A stretch of DNA of 64,000 nt from Pseudomonadota bacterium (GCA_020161575.1 JAIUNR010000001.1:248001-312000); one strand, 5' to 3'; shown: positions 10,500 through 21,468, counted from the first letter of the stretch. Notes: generated by a model from the letters alone, not told the origin. Numbers and translations are program-made.

Positions 10500-12572
10500 T
10501 CAGGAGGCGGCGATGCGCTGGCTGGTTTCGGCAATGATGCGCGGCAAGGTCTCGACGAGGGTCGTGGTGGTGCGCTCCATCTCATCCGCAACTTCCTGCA
10601 CGGATTGCGCGGAAGCATGGGCGTCGGAACCGAGCGCGGCGATGGTGTTGACCTGCTCGCCGACCGCACGGACGGCATCCATAAGCTGGCGGATGGAATC
10701 GCCGAAGCCTTCGCTCGTCGCGTGCTGCTGGTGAACGGCGGCGGCGATCCCCGCATTGAGCCCCTGGATGTTGCCGACATCATCGGAGAGATGGGTCGAT
10801 TCCTCCGCTGCCCTGCGCGCGATGATCTTCAGCTCGTCGATTCGGGATTCGATGGTGCGGGTCGCTTCCACCGTGCGGGCGGCGAGCCCCTTGACCTCGC
10901 CCGCGACCACCGCGAAACCCTTGCCGGCCTCGCCCGCGCGTGCGGCTTCGATCGTGGCGTTGAGTGCCAGGAGATTGGTCTGCGAGGCGATGGCGTTGAT
11001 CAACCCGATGATTTCGCCGATGGCATTCGCCACTTCCTCGAACCGGGTGGCTGATTCGCGCGAATGCTCGGCACGTCCGAGAACTTCCTGTGCCAGCTTG
11101 GCGGTGCGGTTGGATTGCTCGGCGATTTCCACGATCGAGCGGGAAAGCTCGCTCGAAAGACGGGCCACATCGTCCATCACGGCGCGCGATTGCTGCGAGG
11201 CGCCATGCGCTTCATCCTGCGCCTGCCTTACAGCATTCATCGTGGAGAGCATCGCGACGGATTTCTCATTGAGCGTCGCCGCAGCCATCTGGAGCGTGCC
11301 CGTCGCGGCGCCGGCGGCGCTGTTGAACTCCTGCTCCATTTGCATCAGCACGCGCTGGCGTGTTTCACCCAACGCGGCATTCGCGGCCTCGCGCTCCTCG
11401 ACGAGGCGCTGGCGTTCCCGCGTCGCCTCGATGAAGCGGCCGACCGCATTCGAGATGCGTCCGATTTCGCTCCTCTCCGACATTTGCGGCGGCGGAATGA
11501 CATCCGCTTCCCCGCGCATCGAGCGCTCGAGCGCATCGGAGGCCCGCCGGATCGGGCGGGAAAGGCTCATCCCGACCATGATCGTCAGGCCCAACCCGGC
11601 CAGCACGGCGAGAATCTGGAAGATGAAGGAACGGATCATCTCGTTGCGGGCTGCGATTCCTTCCTGCGCGCCCAAGGCGCTCAGCTTGGCGAAGGTGTCG
11701 GAGAGCATGGATTGATAGGCCTCGCCGCGTTTGCCGGTCAGCGCCCACCAATCCTCCGAGGGAATGTCGATCTTGGTGCCGGCGCGCACGGCCTCGACCA
11801 GATCGCGCCGCTTCTGGAGGTAGGTTTCGGAAGCCTCGGGCGAAAGCGCTTTTGCTATGAGCGAGAGCACGAATTCATCCGCTCTCCCCTGGAACTGGGC
11901 GAAGTAACGGTCATGCAGCTGGGTGGCGACATAGATGCGCTCCTTGAGCGCGTCGTCGAACCCGTCCTCGTTGATCAGCGCGGCGCCGACGGCGCGTTCG
12001 ATACCCAGCAGATCGTTGGTGATCAGCAGCGTATCGAAAGCCTGGCGGATGCGCAGGATATCCTCGTTCGCCGTTCCCGCGCTCAGCGCCGAGGTTCCTG
12101 CGACAAGCTCGTCGATGATCCCGCCATAAGCGGAAAGCATGTTCCCCATATCGGTGGAGGACCCGAATACCTTTTCCCGGATGGTCTTGAGGTCGTCGAT
12201 GATCCGTGTTTTGGCGGAAAGCAGGCGCTCGGAGCCCTTTTCGAGGCGGCTGTCCTGGCGCGCATCGGCCAGCAGGGCGGAGAAGGCTTCCAGCGCCTTG
12301 TCGGAAACGTCCTGCACTTCCACGAACCGGTTGCGATGTTTGGAACGCCCTTCCGTTGCCGTCAGCAAACTCGCCGCCGCGGCGCGTTCGGTCTGGAGAT
12401 CGCGCATCAGGGCAGCCGAACCTTCGGCGACGCGGATGCCGAGTTCCAGCAACGAGGCCTGGCCCATCTGGCGCATGGCCCCTGGTGCAAGTTGTGCAAG
12501 CGAGAGGGTTGCTGACAGGACAGGGACCATCAGGAGAAGGGCAAGATACTGGCGAATGGTCAGCTTCTGCAT
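10500..12572 (-). CDS. Methyl-accepting chemotaxis protein with NIT-like sensor domain
   Basis: This 690-residue transmembrane chemoreceptor has TM1 at about residues 8-28 and a periplasmic helical sensor at about 40-305. The sensor contains [12 protein letters not shown], the signature of nitrate/nitrite-sensing NIT domains. TM2 follows at about 312-334, then a HAMP linker. The cytoplasmic signalling hairpin has the conserved tip [20 protein letters not shown]. It would report to CheA/CheW; none of the che genes are in this window. There is no C-terminal pentapeptide for CheR tethering. The ligand is a family-based inference. A 217-base AT-rich gap precedes the gene. Confidence 0.93.
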   Translation of the reverse strand: MQKLTIRQYLALLLMVPVLSATLSLAQLAPGAMRQMGQASLLELGIRVAEGSAALMRDLQTERAAAASLLTATEGRSKHRNRFVEVQDVSDKALEAFSALLADARQDSRLEKGSERLLSAKTRIIDDLKTIREKVFGSSTDMGNMLSAYGGIIDELVAGTSALSAGTANEDILRIRQAFDTLLITNDLLGIERAVGAALINEDGFDDALKERIYVATQLHDRYFAQFQGRADEFVLSLIAKALSPEASETYLQKRRDLVEAVRAGTKIDIPSEDWWALTGKRGEAYQSMLSDTFAKLSALGAQEGIAARNEMIRSFIFQILAVLAGLGLTIMVGMSLSRPIRRASDALERSMRGEADVIPPPQMSERSEIGRISNAVGRFIEATRERQRLVEEREAANAALGETRQRVLMQMEQEFNSAAGAATGTLQMAAATLNEKSVAMLSTMNAVRQAQDEAHGASQQSRAVMDDVARLSSELSRSIVEIAEQSNRTAKLAQEVLGRAEHSRESATRFEEVANAIGEIIGLINAIASQTNLLALNATIEAARAGEAGKGFAVVAGEVKGLAARTVEATRTIESRIDELKIIARRAAEESTHLSDDVGNIQGLNAGIAAAVHQQHATSEGFGDSIRQLMDAVRAVGEQVNTIAALGSDAHASAQSVQEVADEMERTTTTLVETLPRIIAETSQRIAAS

Positions 12573-12789
12573 GGACGCGCTCTCGCCTTGCGTGTGGTAA
12601 CCTGTTTTCCCTCTTTTGGCTTAAATGTTCCTAAATAACAGAAATTTCAGAATGTAATCGGAATTTATTCTTTTGTTGCTGAATTTGAGGGCTGTCCTTT
12701 GGATATTCCCACCCCGGTTTCTGTCGTATGTTTGATGAATTTCATCCATCAGGCTTGTGCCTCGGCAGGGCGGCGGGCTATCGAAGGCC

Positions 12790-13050
12790 ATGCCCCAATA
12801 TCTCGTTGAAATCATCGGCGGCCTCGCCGCGACCATCACCACCCTTGGTTACATTCCACAGGCGGTCAAAGCGATCCGCACGCGTGATACGGCTTCGATC
12901 TCGCTGGCCATGTATGTGCTGCTGGCGATCGGAATCGCCCTGTGGCTCGTCTACGGCATCCTGATCACGTCATGGCCGCTGATCGGCGCCAATATCGTGA
13001 CGCTGGTGACGATCCTCATCACGCTGGCGATGAAGATCCGGCACGGATAG
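12790..13050 (+). CDS. SemiSWEET-type sugar transporter
   Basis: This 86-residue protein forms three TM helices (about 4-24, 37-56, 62-82), a single triple-helix bundle of the SWEET/PQ-loop family that works as a dimer to let sugars cross the inner membrane. The PQ motif is visible as LGYIPQAVK, followed by TRDTASISL, typical of SemiSWEETs. The ATG at 12790 was chosen because it begins the first helix and AAGG precedes it; an upstream GTG-type extension lacks support. Upstream, at 12734-12746, there is a small palindrome GATGAA-T-TTCATC. It converges on the PQQ dehydrogenase gene with a 1-base gap. The substrate is unknown. Confidence 0.85.
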   Translation: MPQYLVEIIGGLAATITTLGYIPQAVKAIRTRDTASISLAMYVLLAIGIALWLVYGILITSWPLIGANIVTLVTILITLAMKIRHG

Positions 13051-13051
13051 C

Positions 13052-14203
13052 TCACCCTTTCGGGACGAGGCGGAGCAATTGCCCGTTCGGGGAATCGGTG
13101 AGCAGATACGGATATCCATCCGGCCCTTCCACGACATCCCGGATACGCTCGCCGAGGCTTTCAAGGTAGCGCGTCTCGCCAGTGACCTTGCCATCGCGGA
13201 ACTCGATCCGCGCGAGCAGGGAGCCGGCGAGGGCGCCGACCAGCAGCGAGCCACGCCAGCTTGGGAATTTGTCGCCGCGATAAAAGGTGGCGCCGGAAGG
13301 GGCGATCGAGGGGTCCCAATAGAATAGCGGCTGTTCCATCCCTTCCTTGTGGGGCCCGATGCCGATTTTCGCGCCGGAATAGTCGATGCCATAGGTGATC
13401 ACCGGCCAGCCGTAATTCTTGCCGGCTTCCGGGCGGTTGATCTCGTCGCCACCGCGTGCGCCGTGCTCCACGGTGAACAATGCGCCGGTCTCGGGTTGCA
13501 AGGTCGCGCCCTGAATGTTGCGGTGCCCGTAGGACCAGATTTCCGGTTTCGCCTCCGCCCGCCCGACGAAGGGATTGTCCGGTGGCACGGATCCATCGCG
13601 CCGGATGCGGATCACCTTGCCGATATGGCCGTCGAGTTTCTGCGCGGCATCGGACATGTTTCCACGATCGCCAAGGGTGACGAACAACGTACCATCGCGC
13701 CCGAACACAAGCCGGCACCCGAAATGGCGGGTCGTGTTGCCCGCGGGCATTTGCCGGAAGATCACCTGTCCGTCTTCGAGGGAGGTTCCACCGGGGGCGA
13801 GCCGGCCGCGAAAGACGGAGCTGCCGCTGCCGCCCTCACGCGCCTCGGAGAAGCACAGGAAAACCTCCCGGCTTGTCGCGAAATCGGGCGCGAGCGCGAG
13901 GCCAAGCAATCCGCCCTGGCCCTGCGCCGAAACCTTCGGCACACCCTCGATCGGGCCGGATGAAGTGCCTGTCCTGAGATTGACGATCCTCAGGCGGCCC
14001 GGCCTTTCGGTGACCAGGGCCCGTCCGTCGGGCAGGAAGGCGAGGCCCCAGGGATTGGAGAGACCCTTCGCCACCACTTCGACGCGCGGTTCGTCCTTGG
14101 GTTGGGCGAGGGCAGGCGCGGCAAGGAAAACCGCCAGCGCCAGCCCCGCCTTGCGCGCGTTTATTCCGGCTGGATGCCGACAGCCTTGATGATCTCCGCC
14201 CAT
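13052..14203 (-). CDS. PQQ-dependent sugar (aldose) dehydrogenase
   Basis: This six-bladed beta-propeller of the soluble aldose sugar dehydrogenase (YliI/GDH-B) family oxidises sugars using pyrroloquinoline quinone and Ca2+ in the periplasm. Recognisable segments are LSNPWGLAFLPDGR, TERPGRL, GGLLGLALAPDF, TVEHGARGGDE and NYGWPVITYG. A signal peptide is seen (KAGLALAVFLAAPALAQP). The start is a problem: the only in-frame ATG is at 14203, which overlaps the upstream TTT gene by 43 bases and puts 17 odd residues in front of the leader, so a non-ATG start near 14164 is possible. No gdhB-like quinone partner or PQQ synthesis genes are nearby. Confidence 0.88.
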   Translation of the reverse strand: MGGDHQGCRHPAGINARKAGLALAVFLAAPALAQPKDEPRVEVVAKGLSNPWGLAFLPDGRALVTERPGRLRIVNLRTGTSSGPIEGVPKVSAQGQGGLLGLALAPDFATSREVFLCFSEAREGGSGSSVFRGRLAPGGTSLEDGQVIFRQMPAGNTTRHFGCRLVFGRDGTLFVTLGDRGNMSDAAQKLDGHIGKVIRIRRDGSVPPDNPFVGRAEAKPEIWSYGHRNIQGATLQPETGALFTVEHGARGGDEINRPEAGKNYGWPVITYGIDYSGAKIGIGPHKEGMEQPLFYWDPSIAPSGATFYRGDKFPSWRGSLLVGALAGSLLARIEFRDGKVTGETRYLESLGERIRDVVEGPDGYPYLLTDSPNGQLLRLVPKG

Positions 14204-15150
14204 GTATCGATCTCCTGCTTGAGATAGGGCGCGAAAGCCGCGGGTTCGCGTATGTTGAGCGCGAAACCCAGCGCGTTGATCTTCTCCGCGACCGGGGCCG
14301 ACTTCAGCGCGGCGATAACTTCTTTCGAAAGCGTGGCGAGAATGGGGGCGGGAACCTTGACCGGCGCGAAGAAGGCCGCCCAGGATTCCGCATCGGCACC
14401 CGTGATGCCTTGCTCGCGGAAGGTCGGCGCGCTCTTGAGCTGCGCGACGCGCTCGGCGCTGGCGATGCCGAGGCAGCGCATCTGCCCGGCCTCGATCTGC
14501 TTGAGCACGCTGGGGAGGGTCGAAAGCGAGACATCGATCCGGTTGCCGATAATGTCGGTCACCAGCGGCGCGGCGCCCTTGTAGGGAATATGCTGCATCG
14601 AAATCCCGGTGCGCTTCATCAGAAGCTCCATCGAGAGATGGGACCCCGATCCCGGCCCTGTCGAGCCGTAATTGAGCTTGCCCGGCTCCTTCTTCGCAAG
14701 CGCGATCAATTCAGGCAGGGTTTTTGCGGGCAGATCGTTCTTGACCACCAGCGCATGGGGGAAGGCGCCGACACCGGCGAGCGGCGCGAAATCCTTGATC
14801 GCGTCATAGCCCGGCTCCTTGAGCAGGAACATGTTGTTGCCATGCGTCTGGTTGTTGCCGAAGACGATCGTGTAACCGTCCGGCTCGGCTTGCGCGACGG
14901 CACGTGTGCCGATGGCGCCGGAAGCGCCGGCCTTGTTCTCGACGATGACCTTCTGCTTGACGCTTTCCTCGATGGCTTGCCCGACGATGCGTGCAATCGC
15001 ATCCGTGGGGCCGCCGGCAGGATAGGGAACCACGATGGTAATCGGCTTGTTCGGGAACGCGCCCTGCGCGCGGCCGATGCCGGGCAGGACAAGCGCGCCG
15101 CCGACGGCAGCAAGGAAATGGCGGCGATCAAGCTGTGGTCTTTTCGTCAT
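14161..15150 (-). CDS. Tripartite tricarboxylate transporter (TTT/Bug) substrate-binding protein
   Basis: This 329-residue periplasmic binding protein of the Bug family captures organic acids or related small molecules for TctAB-type transporters. It opens with a Tat-like leader (QLDRRHFLAAVGGALVLPGI), then ITIVVPYPAGGPTDAIAR and the AGASGAIGTRAVA loop characteristic of the family. GGAGGGG lies just before the ATG at 15150, settling the start. No tctA or tctB is present in the window, so this is an orphan binder. It is co-directional and overlapping with the PQQ sugar dehydrogenase, hinting at a shared carbon source. Confidence 0.92.
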   Translation of the reverse strand: MTKRPQLDRRHFLAAVGGALVLPGIGRAQGAFPNKPITIVVPYPAGGPTDAIARIVGQAIEESVKQKVIVENKAGASGAIGTRAVAQAEPDGYTIVFGNNQTHGNNMFLLKEPGYDAIKDFAPLAGVGAFPHALVVKNDLPAKTLPELIALAKKEPGKLNYGSTGPGSGSHLSMELLMKRTGISMQHIPYKGAAPLVTDIIGNRIDVSLSTLPSVLKQIEAGQMRCLGIASAERVAQLKSAPTFREQGITGADAESWAAFFAPVKVPAPILATLSKEVIAALKSAPVAEKINALGFALNIREPAAFAPYLKQEIDTWAEIIKAVGIQPE

Positions 15151-15191
15151 GACCCCTCCGAGGGTTCGTCCAAACGTTGTCGGCAGGCTAG

Positions 15192-16562
<1,371 letters not shown>

Positions 16563-16591
16563 ACGGCTGACGGGCGGATCAGGACATCGCG

Positions 16592-17470
16592 ATGACCTTG
16601 CTTCGCCCGTTGCTGCTGTCGCTTCTCCTATTGTTGCCGGGAGGTGGAAACGTCCTGGCGCAAGGCAGCGACAATCCGATGCGGATCGCACCCGTGCTGC
16701 CGCCGGTTGTCGATGACGAGCCGGAAAGCGCAAATGTGCCGCCGGAAAACGGTGCGACTTCCGCCGAACGCCTCAAGCTGATCACGGCTCCGCTGCCGCC
16801 GCAGCGGCCGTGGATGGGCAACGGCGCGGCAGCTGTTGCCGCGCCGCCCGCGGGGACGCAGCCCCCGCAGATGAGCGCGGTTAACGCGCCCCTCCCGCCC
16901 CGACGCCCGGAGACGGAGGAGCCGGAAGCGGCTGAGCCTTCTCCTGAACCCCCGCCGCAGCCGGAACCCAAGCGGCCTGCCGCGCCGTCCTTCTTCACCT
17001 TTTTCGGCGCGCCCTCGGCCAATGCGCCGCTGGTGAACGAGCCTGATCACAGGCTGGTCTCGCTGCCTTCCACCGCCATGCCCTCGACCACCGAGGAGAT
17101 CGAAGCGGAGGAAGAGAAGGCCCCGGAGCCCATGCTTGTCGAGAAGCAGACCGATTCGGTGGATATCGCCTGCCTCCAGCCCGAACTGCTCAAGCTGGTG
17201 CGCGTTGCGGGCGAGCATTTCGGGGGCACGCCGGTAATCACCTCGGGACAGCGCGATCGTGGCCGGCGTGGCTCGTATCACCGCAAATGCATGGCCGCGG
17301 ATTTCTTCATCCCCGGCATCGAGCGCGCGCGGCTGGCGAAATATCTGCGCGCGCTTCCCGGTGCGGGCGGCGTTGGGACTTATTGCCACACGAAATCGGT
17401 GCATATCGACATCGGTGAGCCGCGCAACTGGTGGCAATGCGGTTTTCGCTTCCGCTTCGCCCAGCGCTGA
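16592..17470 (+). CDS. M15/YcbK-like peptidoglycan peptidase with Pro-rich linker
   Basis: This 292-residue exported protein has a signal peptide at about residues 1-23 (LLRPLLLSLLLLLPGGGNVL). A long Pro/Ala/Glu-rich linker spans about residues 28-190. The C-terminal domain resembles M15_3/YcbK peptidases, with GSYHRKCMAADFFI (His and Asp ligands) and SVHIDIG (His). Such enzymes cut peptide cross-links in the cell wall. Three Cys in the domain may form disulfides. The AGGA box before the ATG is modest. This is the second M15-like envelope protein in the window; the extensin-like lipoprotein near 3 kb is the first. Confidence 0.8.
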   Translation: MTLLRPLLLSLLLLLPGGGNVLAQGSDNPMRIAPVLPPVVDDEPESANVPPENGATSAERLKLITAPLPPQRPWMGNGAAAVAAPPAGTQPPQMSAVNAPLPPRRPETEEPEAAEPSPEPPPQPEPKRPAAPSFFTFFGAPSANAPLVNEPDHRLVSLPSTAMPSTTEEIEAEEEKAPEPMLVEKQTDSVDIACLQPELLKLVRVAGEHFGGTPVITSGQRDRGRRGSYHRKCMAADFFIPGIERARLAKYLRALPGAGGVGTYCHTKSVHIDIGEPRNWWQCGFRFRFAQR

Positions 17471-17536
17471 TTTCAGGTGGTATGCCGCCGGTTGACGTGC
17501 GACACTCGCGCCAACTTTCTGAATTCCGAGTGATTC

Positions 17537-18493
17537 ATGTCCAAATCTGATGATGCGCCCGTTGTGGCGCAAGCTTCCGCGCGTTCCATGACGGGCGCGG
17601 AATGGTCGATGCTGCTTGTCCTGTCCGTGCTTTGGGGCGGCTCCTTCCTGTTCAACGGCATCGCGCTGAAGGAGGTCCCGGTCTTCACGATCGTGGCGTT
17701 CCGGCTGACATTCGGCGCGCTTGCGCTTCATCTCGTGATTCGGGTTTCGGGTATCACCATCCCGATGGATACTCGATCTGTGCTTGGTTATCTGGGTATG
17801 GCGCTCCTCAACGGCGCCTTGCCCTTTTCCCTCATTGCCTATGGCCAGACTCTCATTCCGAGCGGGCTGGCTTCCATCCTCAATGCAACCGTCCCGATCT
17901 TCACGATGCTGCTCGCGCATTTCCTGATCGCGGGCGAGCCGCTGACCGGACGGCGCGTCATCGGTGTCTTGTTGGGATTTGCCGGCGTTGTGGTGCTTTC
18001 CGCCGAGCGCGCCTTCGGTGGCGCGGGAGAATGGATCGGCTTTCTCGCGTGCATCGCGGCGGCTCTTTCCTATGCGCTCTCCAACATGGTCGGGCGCCGT
18101 CTCATGCCCCCCGGTGCCAATCCGATCGCCCTTGCTGCGGGGCAGTTGAGCGTCGGCGCGCTTATCATTCTGCCGGTCGCGATCGTGGTCGACAATCCGT
18201 TCGCCGCGCCGCTGCCTGGGCTGGCCTCGTTTTTCGCGCTGATCATGCTTGCGCTGGTCTCAACCGCAACGGCCTACATCCTGTTTTTCCGGTTGCTGGC
18301 ACTTTCGGGCGCAACGAATGCCTCGCTCGTGACCCTGCTCATCCCCTGCTGGTCGATCCTGCTGGGGACGGTTTTCCTCGGCGAGAGGCTGGGATTGCAG
18401 GAGGTCGGAGGTTTCGCCGTCATTGCCCTGGGGCTGCTGGTCATCGACGGCAGGCTGGTCGCGCTGTTCCGGCGCAAACGGGTGCCGGATTGA
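17537..18493 (+). CDS. EamA/DMT superfamily transporter
   Basis: This 318-residue inner-membrane protein has about ten TM helices arranged as two EamA repeats (about 17-150 and 160-305). Typical features are LWGGSFLFNGIALKEVP in the first helix, LIPSGLASILNAT at the end of repeat one and FLGERLGLQE in repeat two. The family exports amino acids, their analogues or other metabolites; the substrate cannot be read from sequence. It is followed by an intrinsic terminator (18505-18530), so it is likely monocistronic or the end of a run with the upstream M15-like gene. Confidence 0.9.
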   Translation: MSKSDDAPVVAQASARSMTGAEWSMLLVLSVLWGGSFLFNGIALKEVPVFTIVAFRLTFGALALHLVIRVSGITIPMDTRSVLGYLGMALLNGALPFSLIAYGQTLIPSGLASILNATVPIFTMLLAHFLIAGEPLTGRRVIGVLLGFAGVVVLSAERAFGGAGEWIGFLACIAAALSYALSNMVGRRLMPPGANPIALAAGQLSVGALIILPVAIVVDNPFAAPLPGLASFFALIMLALVSTATAYILFFRLLALSGATNASLVTLLIPCWSILLGTVFLGERLGLQEVGGFAVIALGLLVIDGRLVALFRRKRVPD

Positions 18494-18504
18494 TCATGGC
18501 GGCG

Positions 18505-18530
18505 CGTTTTCGTTTGAAAACGTTCTCTTT
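18505..18530 (+). terminator. Intrinsic terminator after the EamA gene
   Basis: Perfect stem CGTTTTC-GTTT-GAAAACG followed by a pyrimidine tract TTCTCTTTC, starting 12 bases after the stop codon. Confidence 0.6.
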
Positions 18531-18585
18531 CAAAACAGACTTGCCAGAAAGGCTGGACAATCTACCTTCTCCCTGTAGGAATTGT

Positions 18586-18605
18586 ATTGTTTACATATAA
18601 ACAAT
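18586..18605. promoter_or_regulatory. Perfect 20-bp palindrome upstream of fadD
   Basis: ATTGTTTA-CATA-TAAACAAT has two perfect 8-base arms, 57 bases before the fadD start. Its AT-rich arms stand out from the GC-rich surroundings and include -10-like sequence, which suits a repressor site. A second short palindrome, GACCCCCACGGGGGTC at 18632-18647, lies next to the ribosome binding site. Confidence 0.6.
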
Positions 18606-18662
18606 CGGCGCGGATGACGCCGAGAAAAATAGACCCCCACGGGGGTCGGGGAGGGTTAACTT

Positions 18663-20348
18663 ATGGCGAAGACGGCAGATCAATCGCGTCCATGGCTCGC
18701 GCATTATCCGGAAGCGGTCCCTCACGAAATCGATGTCCAGCGATTGCCGACGCTTGTGGAACTGCTGCAGCAGGCATTCCAGGAATTTTCCGAGCGGCCC
18801 GCCTTCGAAAGCTTCGGGAAGGTGCTCACCTACCGCGAGATCGGAGAAAGCGCACGTGCCGTAACCGGTTGGCTTCAGGCGCAAGGGCACCGGAAGGGTG
18901 ACCGCATTGCGGTGATGATGCCCAATGTCATGGCCTATCCGGCGACAATGTTCGGCATCCTGCTTGGCGGCTTTACTGTGGTGAACGTCAATCCGCTCTA
19001 CACGGTGCGCGAGCTTACCTATCAGCTCAATGATTCCGGCGCGGAAGTGCTCTTCGTGCTCGAGAATTTCGCGCATATCGCGGCGGAAGCGGTGCCCCAT
19101 ACCAATGTGAAGAAGGTAGTCATTGTTTCCGCGGGCGATATGCTCGGCCTGAAAGGCAAGATCATCACCTTTGTCGCGCGCCACGTGAAGAAAGTGGTGC
19201 CGGCCTATTCCCTGGCCCATGCGATCCGTTTCCCGGAGGTTCTCAAGGTCGGCGCCTCGGCGGGTTTGCGTGATGTCAGCGTCGCGCCCGAGGATATCGC
19301 CTTCCTCCAGTATACGGGGGGCACCACGGGGGTCTCAAAGGGCGCGGCGCTCAGCCACCGCAACATCTCCGCCAATGTCGAGCAGGCACGGTACTGGCTC
19401 GGCTGGCAGATCCCGGATGGCGAGGGCCAGATGATGGTCACCGCGCTGCCGCTTTATCACATTTTCGCGCTGACGGTTTGCTGCCTCTATCTTATCAAGG
19501 CCGGCGGTGCCTGCCTTCTGATCGCCAACCCGCGCGATATTCCGGGCTTCATCGGTATCCTGAAGAAAGCGCGCTTCACGATGATGAGCGGCGTCAACAC
19601 GCTCTACAACGCGCTCGCCAATCACCCGGATATCCGCAGCGTCGATTTCTCTCGGCTGAAATTGTGCCTCTCGGGCGGCATGGCGACGCAGAGCGCGGTG
19701 GCCCAGCACTGGAAAGCAGTGACCGGCTGCCCGATTGTCGAGGGTTTCGGCCTTTCCGAGACTTCGCCGATCCTCTCCGCCAACCGGACCGACCTGACCG
19801 AATTCACCGGCAATATCGGCTATCCCCTGCCTTCCACCGAAATGAAGCTCATCGATGGTGAGGGAAAAACGGTGCCGATGGGCGAAGCGGGCGAGATATG
19901 CGCGCGCGGTCCGCAGGTGATGAAAGGCTACTGGAACCGCCCGGACGAGACCGCCAAGGTGATGACCCCGGATGGCTTCTTCCGCACCGGCGATGTCGGC
20001 GTCATGCTGCCAGACGGCGCGTTCAAGGTCGTGGACCGCCTCAAGGACATGATCCTCGTTTCGGGCTTCAACGTTTATCCCAATGAGGTGGAAGAGGTTC
20101 TTGCCCAGCATCCGGGTGTTCTCGAGGTCGCGGTGGTGGGTGTGCCGGACCCACAATCCGTCGAGGCTGTCGCAGCCTATGTGGTGAAGAAGGACCCGGA
20201 TCTGGAGGCAGATACGTTGCGTGCGCATTGCCGCTCGCAGCTTACCGCCTACAAGGTGCCGAAGATCATCTATTTCCGCGAGACCTTGCCCAAATCGACC
20301 GTTGGCAAGGTTCTGCGGCGGATGCTGCGCGAGGAAAATGCCTCCTGA
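18663..20348 (+). CDS. fadD: Long-chain fatty acid CoA ligase (FadD)
   Basis: This 561-residue AMP-forming acyl-CoA synthetase activates fatty acids with ATP and CoA for beta-oxidation or lipid synthesis. The P-loop YTGGTTGVSKGA (about residues 216-227), GFGLSETSP (A5), the FRTGDVG and VDRLKDMI hinge region, and the C-terminal KSTVGKVLRR lysine segment are all present. Length and N-terminus match bacterial FadD. The start has GGGAGGG upstream, and an inverted repeat touches that site. The nearby palindrome implies control by a fatty-acid-type repressor encoded elsewhere. Confidence 0.95.
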   Translation: MAKTADQSRPWLAHYPEAVPHEIDVQRLPTLVELLQQAFQEFSERPAFESFGKVLTYREIGESARAVTGWLQAQGHRKGDRIAVMMPNVMAYPATMFGILLGGFTVVNVNPLYTVRELTYQLNDSGAEVLFVLENFAHIAAEAVPHTNVKKVVIVSAGDMLGLKGKIITFVARHVKKVVPAYSLAHAIRFPEVLKVGASAGLRDVSVAPEDIAFLQYTGGTTGVSKGAALSHRNISANVEQARYWLGWQIPDGEGQMMVTALPLYHIFALTVCCLYLIKAGGACLLIANPRDIPGFIGILKKARFTMMSGVNTLYNALANHPDIRSVDFSRLKLCLSGGMATQSAVAQHWKAVTGCPIVEGFGLSETSPILSANRTDLTEFTGNIGYPLPSTEMKLIDGEGKTVPMGEAGEICARGPQVMKGYWNRPDETAKVMTPDGFFRTGDVGVMLPDGAFKVVDRLKDMILVSGFNVYPNEVEEVLAQHPGVLEVAVVGVPDPQSVEAVAAYVVKKDPDLEADTLRAHCRSQLTAYKVPKIIYFRETLPKSTVGKVLRRMLREENAS

Positions 20349-20424
20349 TCTTTCGGCTGCACGTTGTCGTGAATTCCCGGTGAAACGGCAGGGCGGTATC
20401 CTTTGGTGAATAAAGGAGAGCCGC

Positions 20425-21381
20425 ATGCCGTTTCATCGCCGCAAGGGTTGGGAAATCGCCGAGAGCCGCGTGACCGCCGAGGCTGTCTTCATGGATCGGC
20501 GCCAGGCGCTTGCGCTGGGCGCCGGCCTCGCTGGCGGCCTGCTGGCGCCCGGCGTGGCCATGGCGGCTTCGAAGGTGCAAACGGATGCGCTTCACCCCTA
20601 TGCACGTAATGGCGCTTATGAAGCAGGCCGCGAGATCACCCGGGAATCCGTCAGCTCGGAATATAATAATTTCTATGAATACGGGACCACGAAGTCCGTA
20701 GCCGCTGCGGCCCGGCAGCTTGTGACCCGGCCCTGGCTTCTGACCATCGACGGCATGGTCGAGCAACCGCGCCAGATCGGTATTGATGACCTCATCATGG
20801 CCATGCCGCGTGAGGAAAGGATCTACCGCTTCCGCTGCGTCGAGGCATGGTCGATGGTTGTGCCGTGGTCGGGCTTTCCTTTGCGCGCCTTGCTCGACAT
20901 GGCCAAACCGCTCGGCGGCGCGCGCTATGTGCGCTTCGAGACCTTCCACGATCCCAAAATGGCGCCGGGGCAGAGAGCGCCTTTCTACCCATGGCCCTAT
21001 ATCGAGGCCGTTACCATCGAGGAAGCGGCACATGACCTCGCTTTCATGGTGACGGGGGCCTATGGCAAGCCCCTGGCCAACCAGTTCGGCGCGCCGTTGC
21101 GCCTCGCGCTGCCATGGAAATACGGGTTCAAATCCATCAAGTCGATTGTGCGGATGACGCTCACGGACAAGCGTCCGAAAGGGCTATGGGAGGCCATTCA
21201 GCCTGCCGAATACGGGTTCTGGGCCAATGTGAACCCCCAGGTCGCGCATCCGCGCTGGAGCCAGGCGAGCGAGAATGTGCTGGGGACCAACGAACGGATT
21301 CCAACGCAGATGTTCAACGGCTATGGTGAACAGGTAGCCGGGATTTATACGGGCCTGACGGGCGAGAAGCTTTGGATGTGA
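20425..21381 (+). CDS. msrP: Periplasmic methionine sulfoxide reductase catalytic subunit MsrP
   Basis: This 318-residue molybdopterin enzyme repairs oxidised methionines in periplasmic proteins. It has a Tat-type leader (FMDRRQALALGAGLAGG, residues ~28-44), the Mo-ligand cysteine in YRFRCVEAWSMVVPW, and the YedY-type core ending in IYTGLTGEKLWM. AAAGGAG lies 7 bases before the ATG. Normally it works with the heme membrane subunit MsrQ. No msrQ is adjacent; a PAS protein follows instead, so electrons must come from an unlinked MsrQ or another donor. Confidence 0.95.
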   Translation: MPFHRRKGWEIAESRVTAEAVFMDRRQALALGAGLAGGLLAPGVAMAASKVQTDALHPYARNGAYEAGREITRESVSSEYNNFYEYGTTKSVAAAARQLVTRPWLLTIDGMVEQPRQIGIDDLIMAMPREERIYRFRCVEAWSMVVPWSGFPLRALLDMAKPLGGARYVRFETFHDPKMAPGQRAPFYPWPYIEAVTIEEAAHDLAFMVTGAYGKPLANQFGAPLRLALPWKYGFKSIKSIVRMTLTDKRPKGLWEAIQPAEYGFWANVNPQVAHPRWSQASENVLGTNERIPTQMFNGYGEQVAGIYTGLTGEKLWM

Positions 21382-21468
21382 GATAGAGCCCGAATTAGAA
21401 GATCGCAGAAATACAATTTTAAGTTGCGTTTGCTCTGCTGCCCCTACCGCAATTGCGGAGGGCAGGTC

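Noticed and set aside
11064-12515. A 483-codon plus-strand frame opposite the chemoreceptor gene
   Set aside because: Antisense to well-conserved MCP motifs; no recognisable domain.
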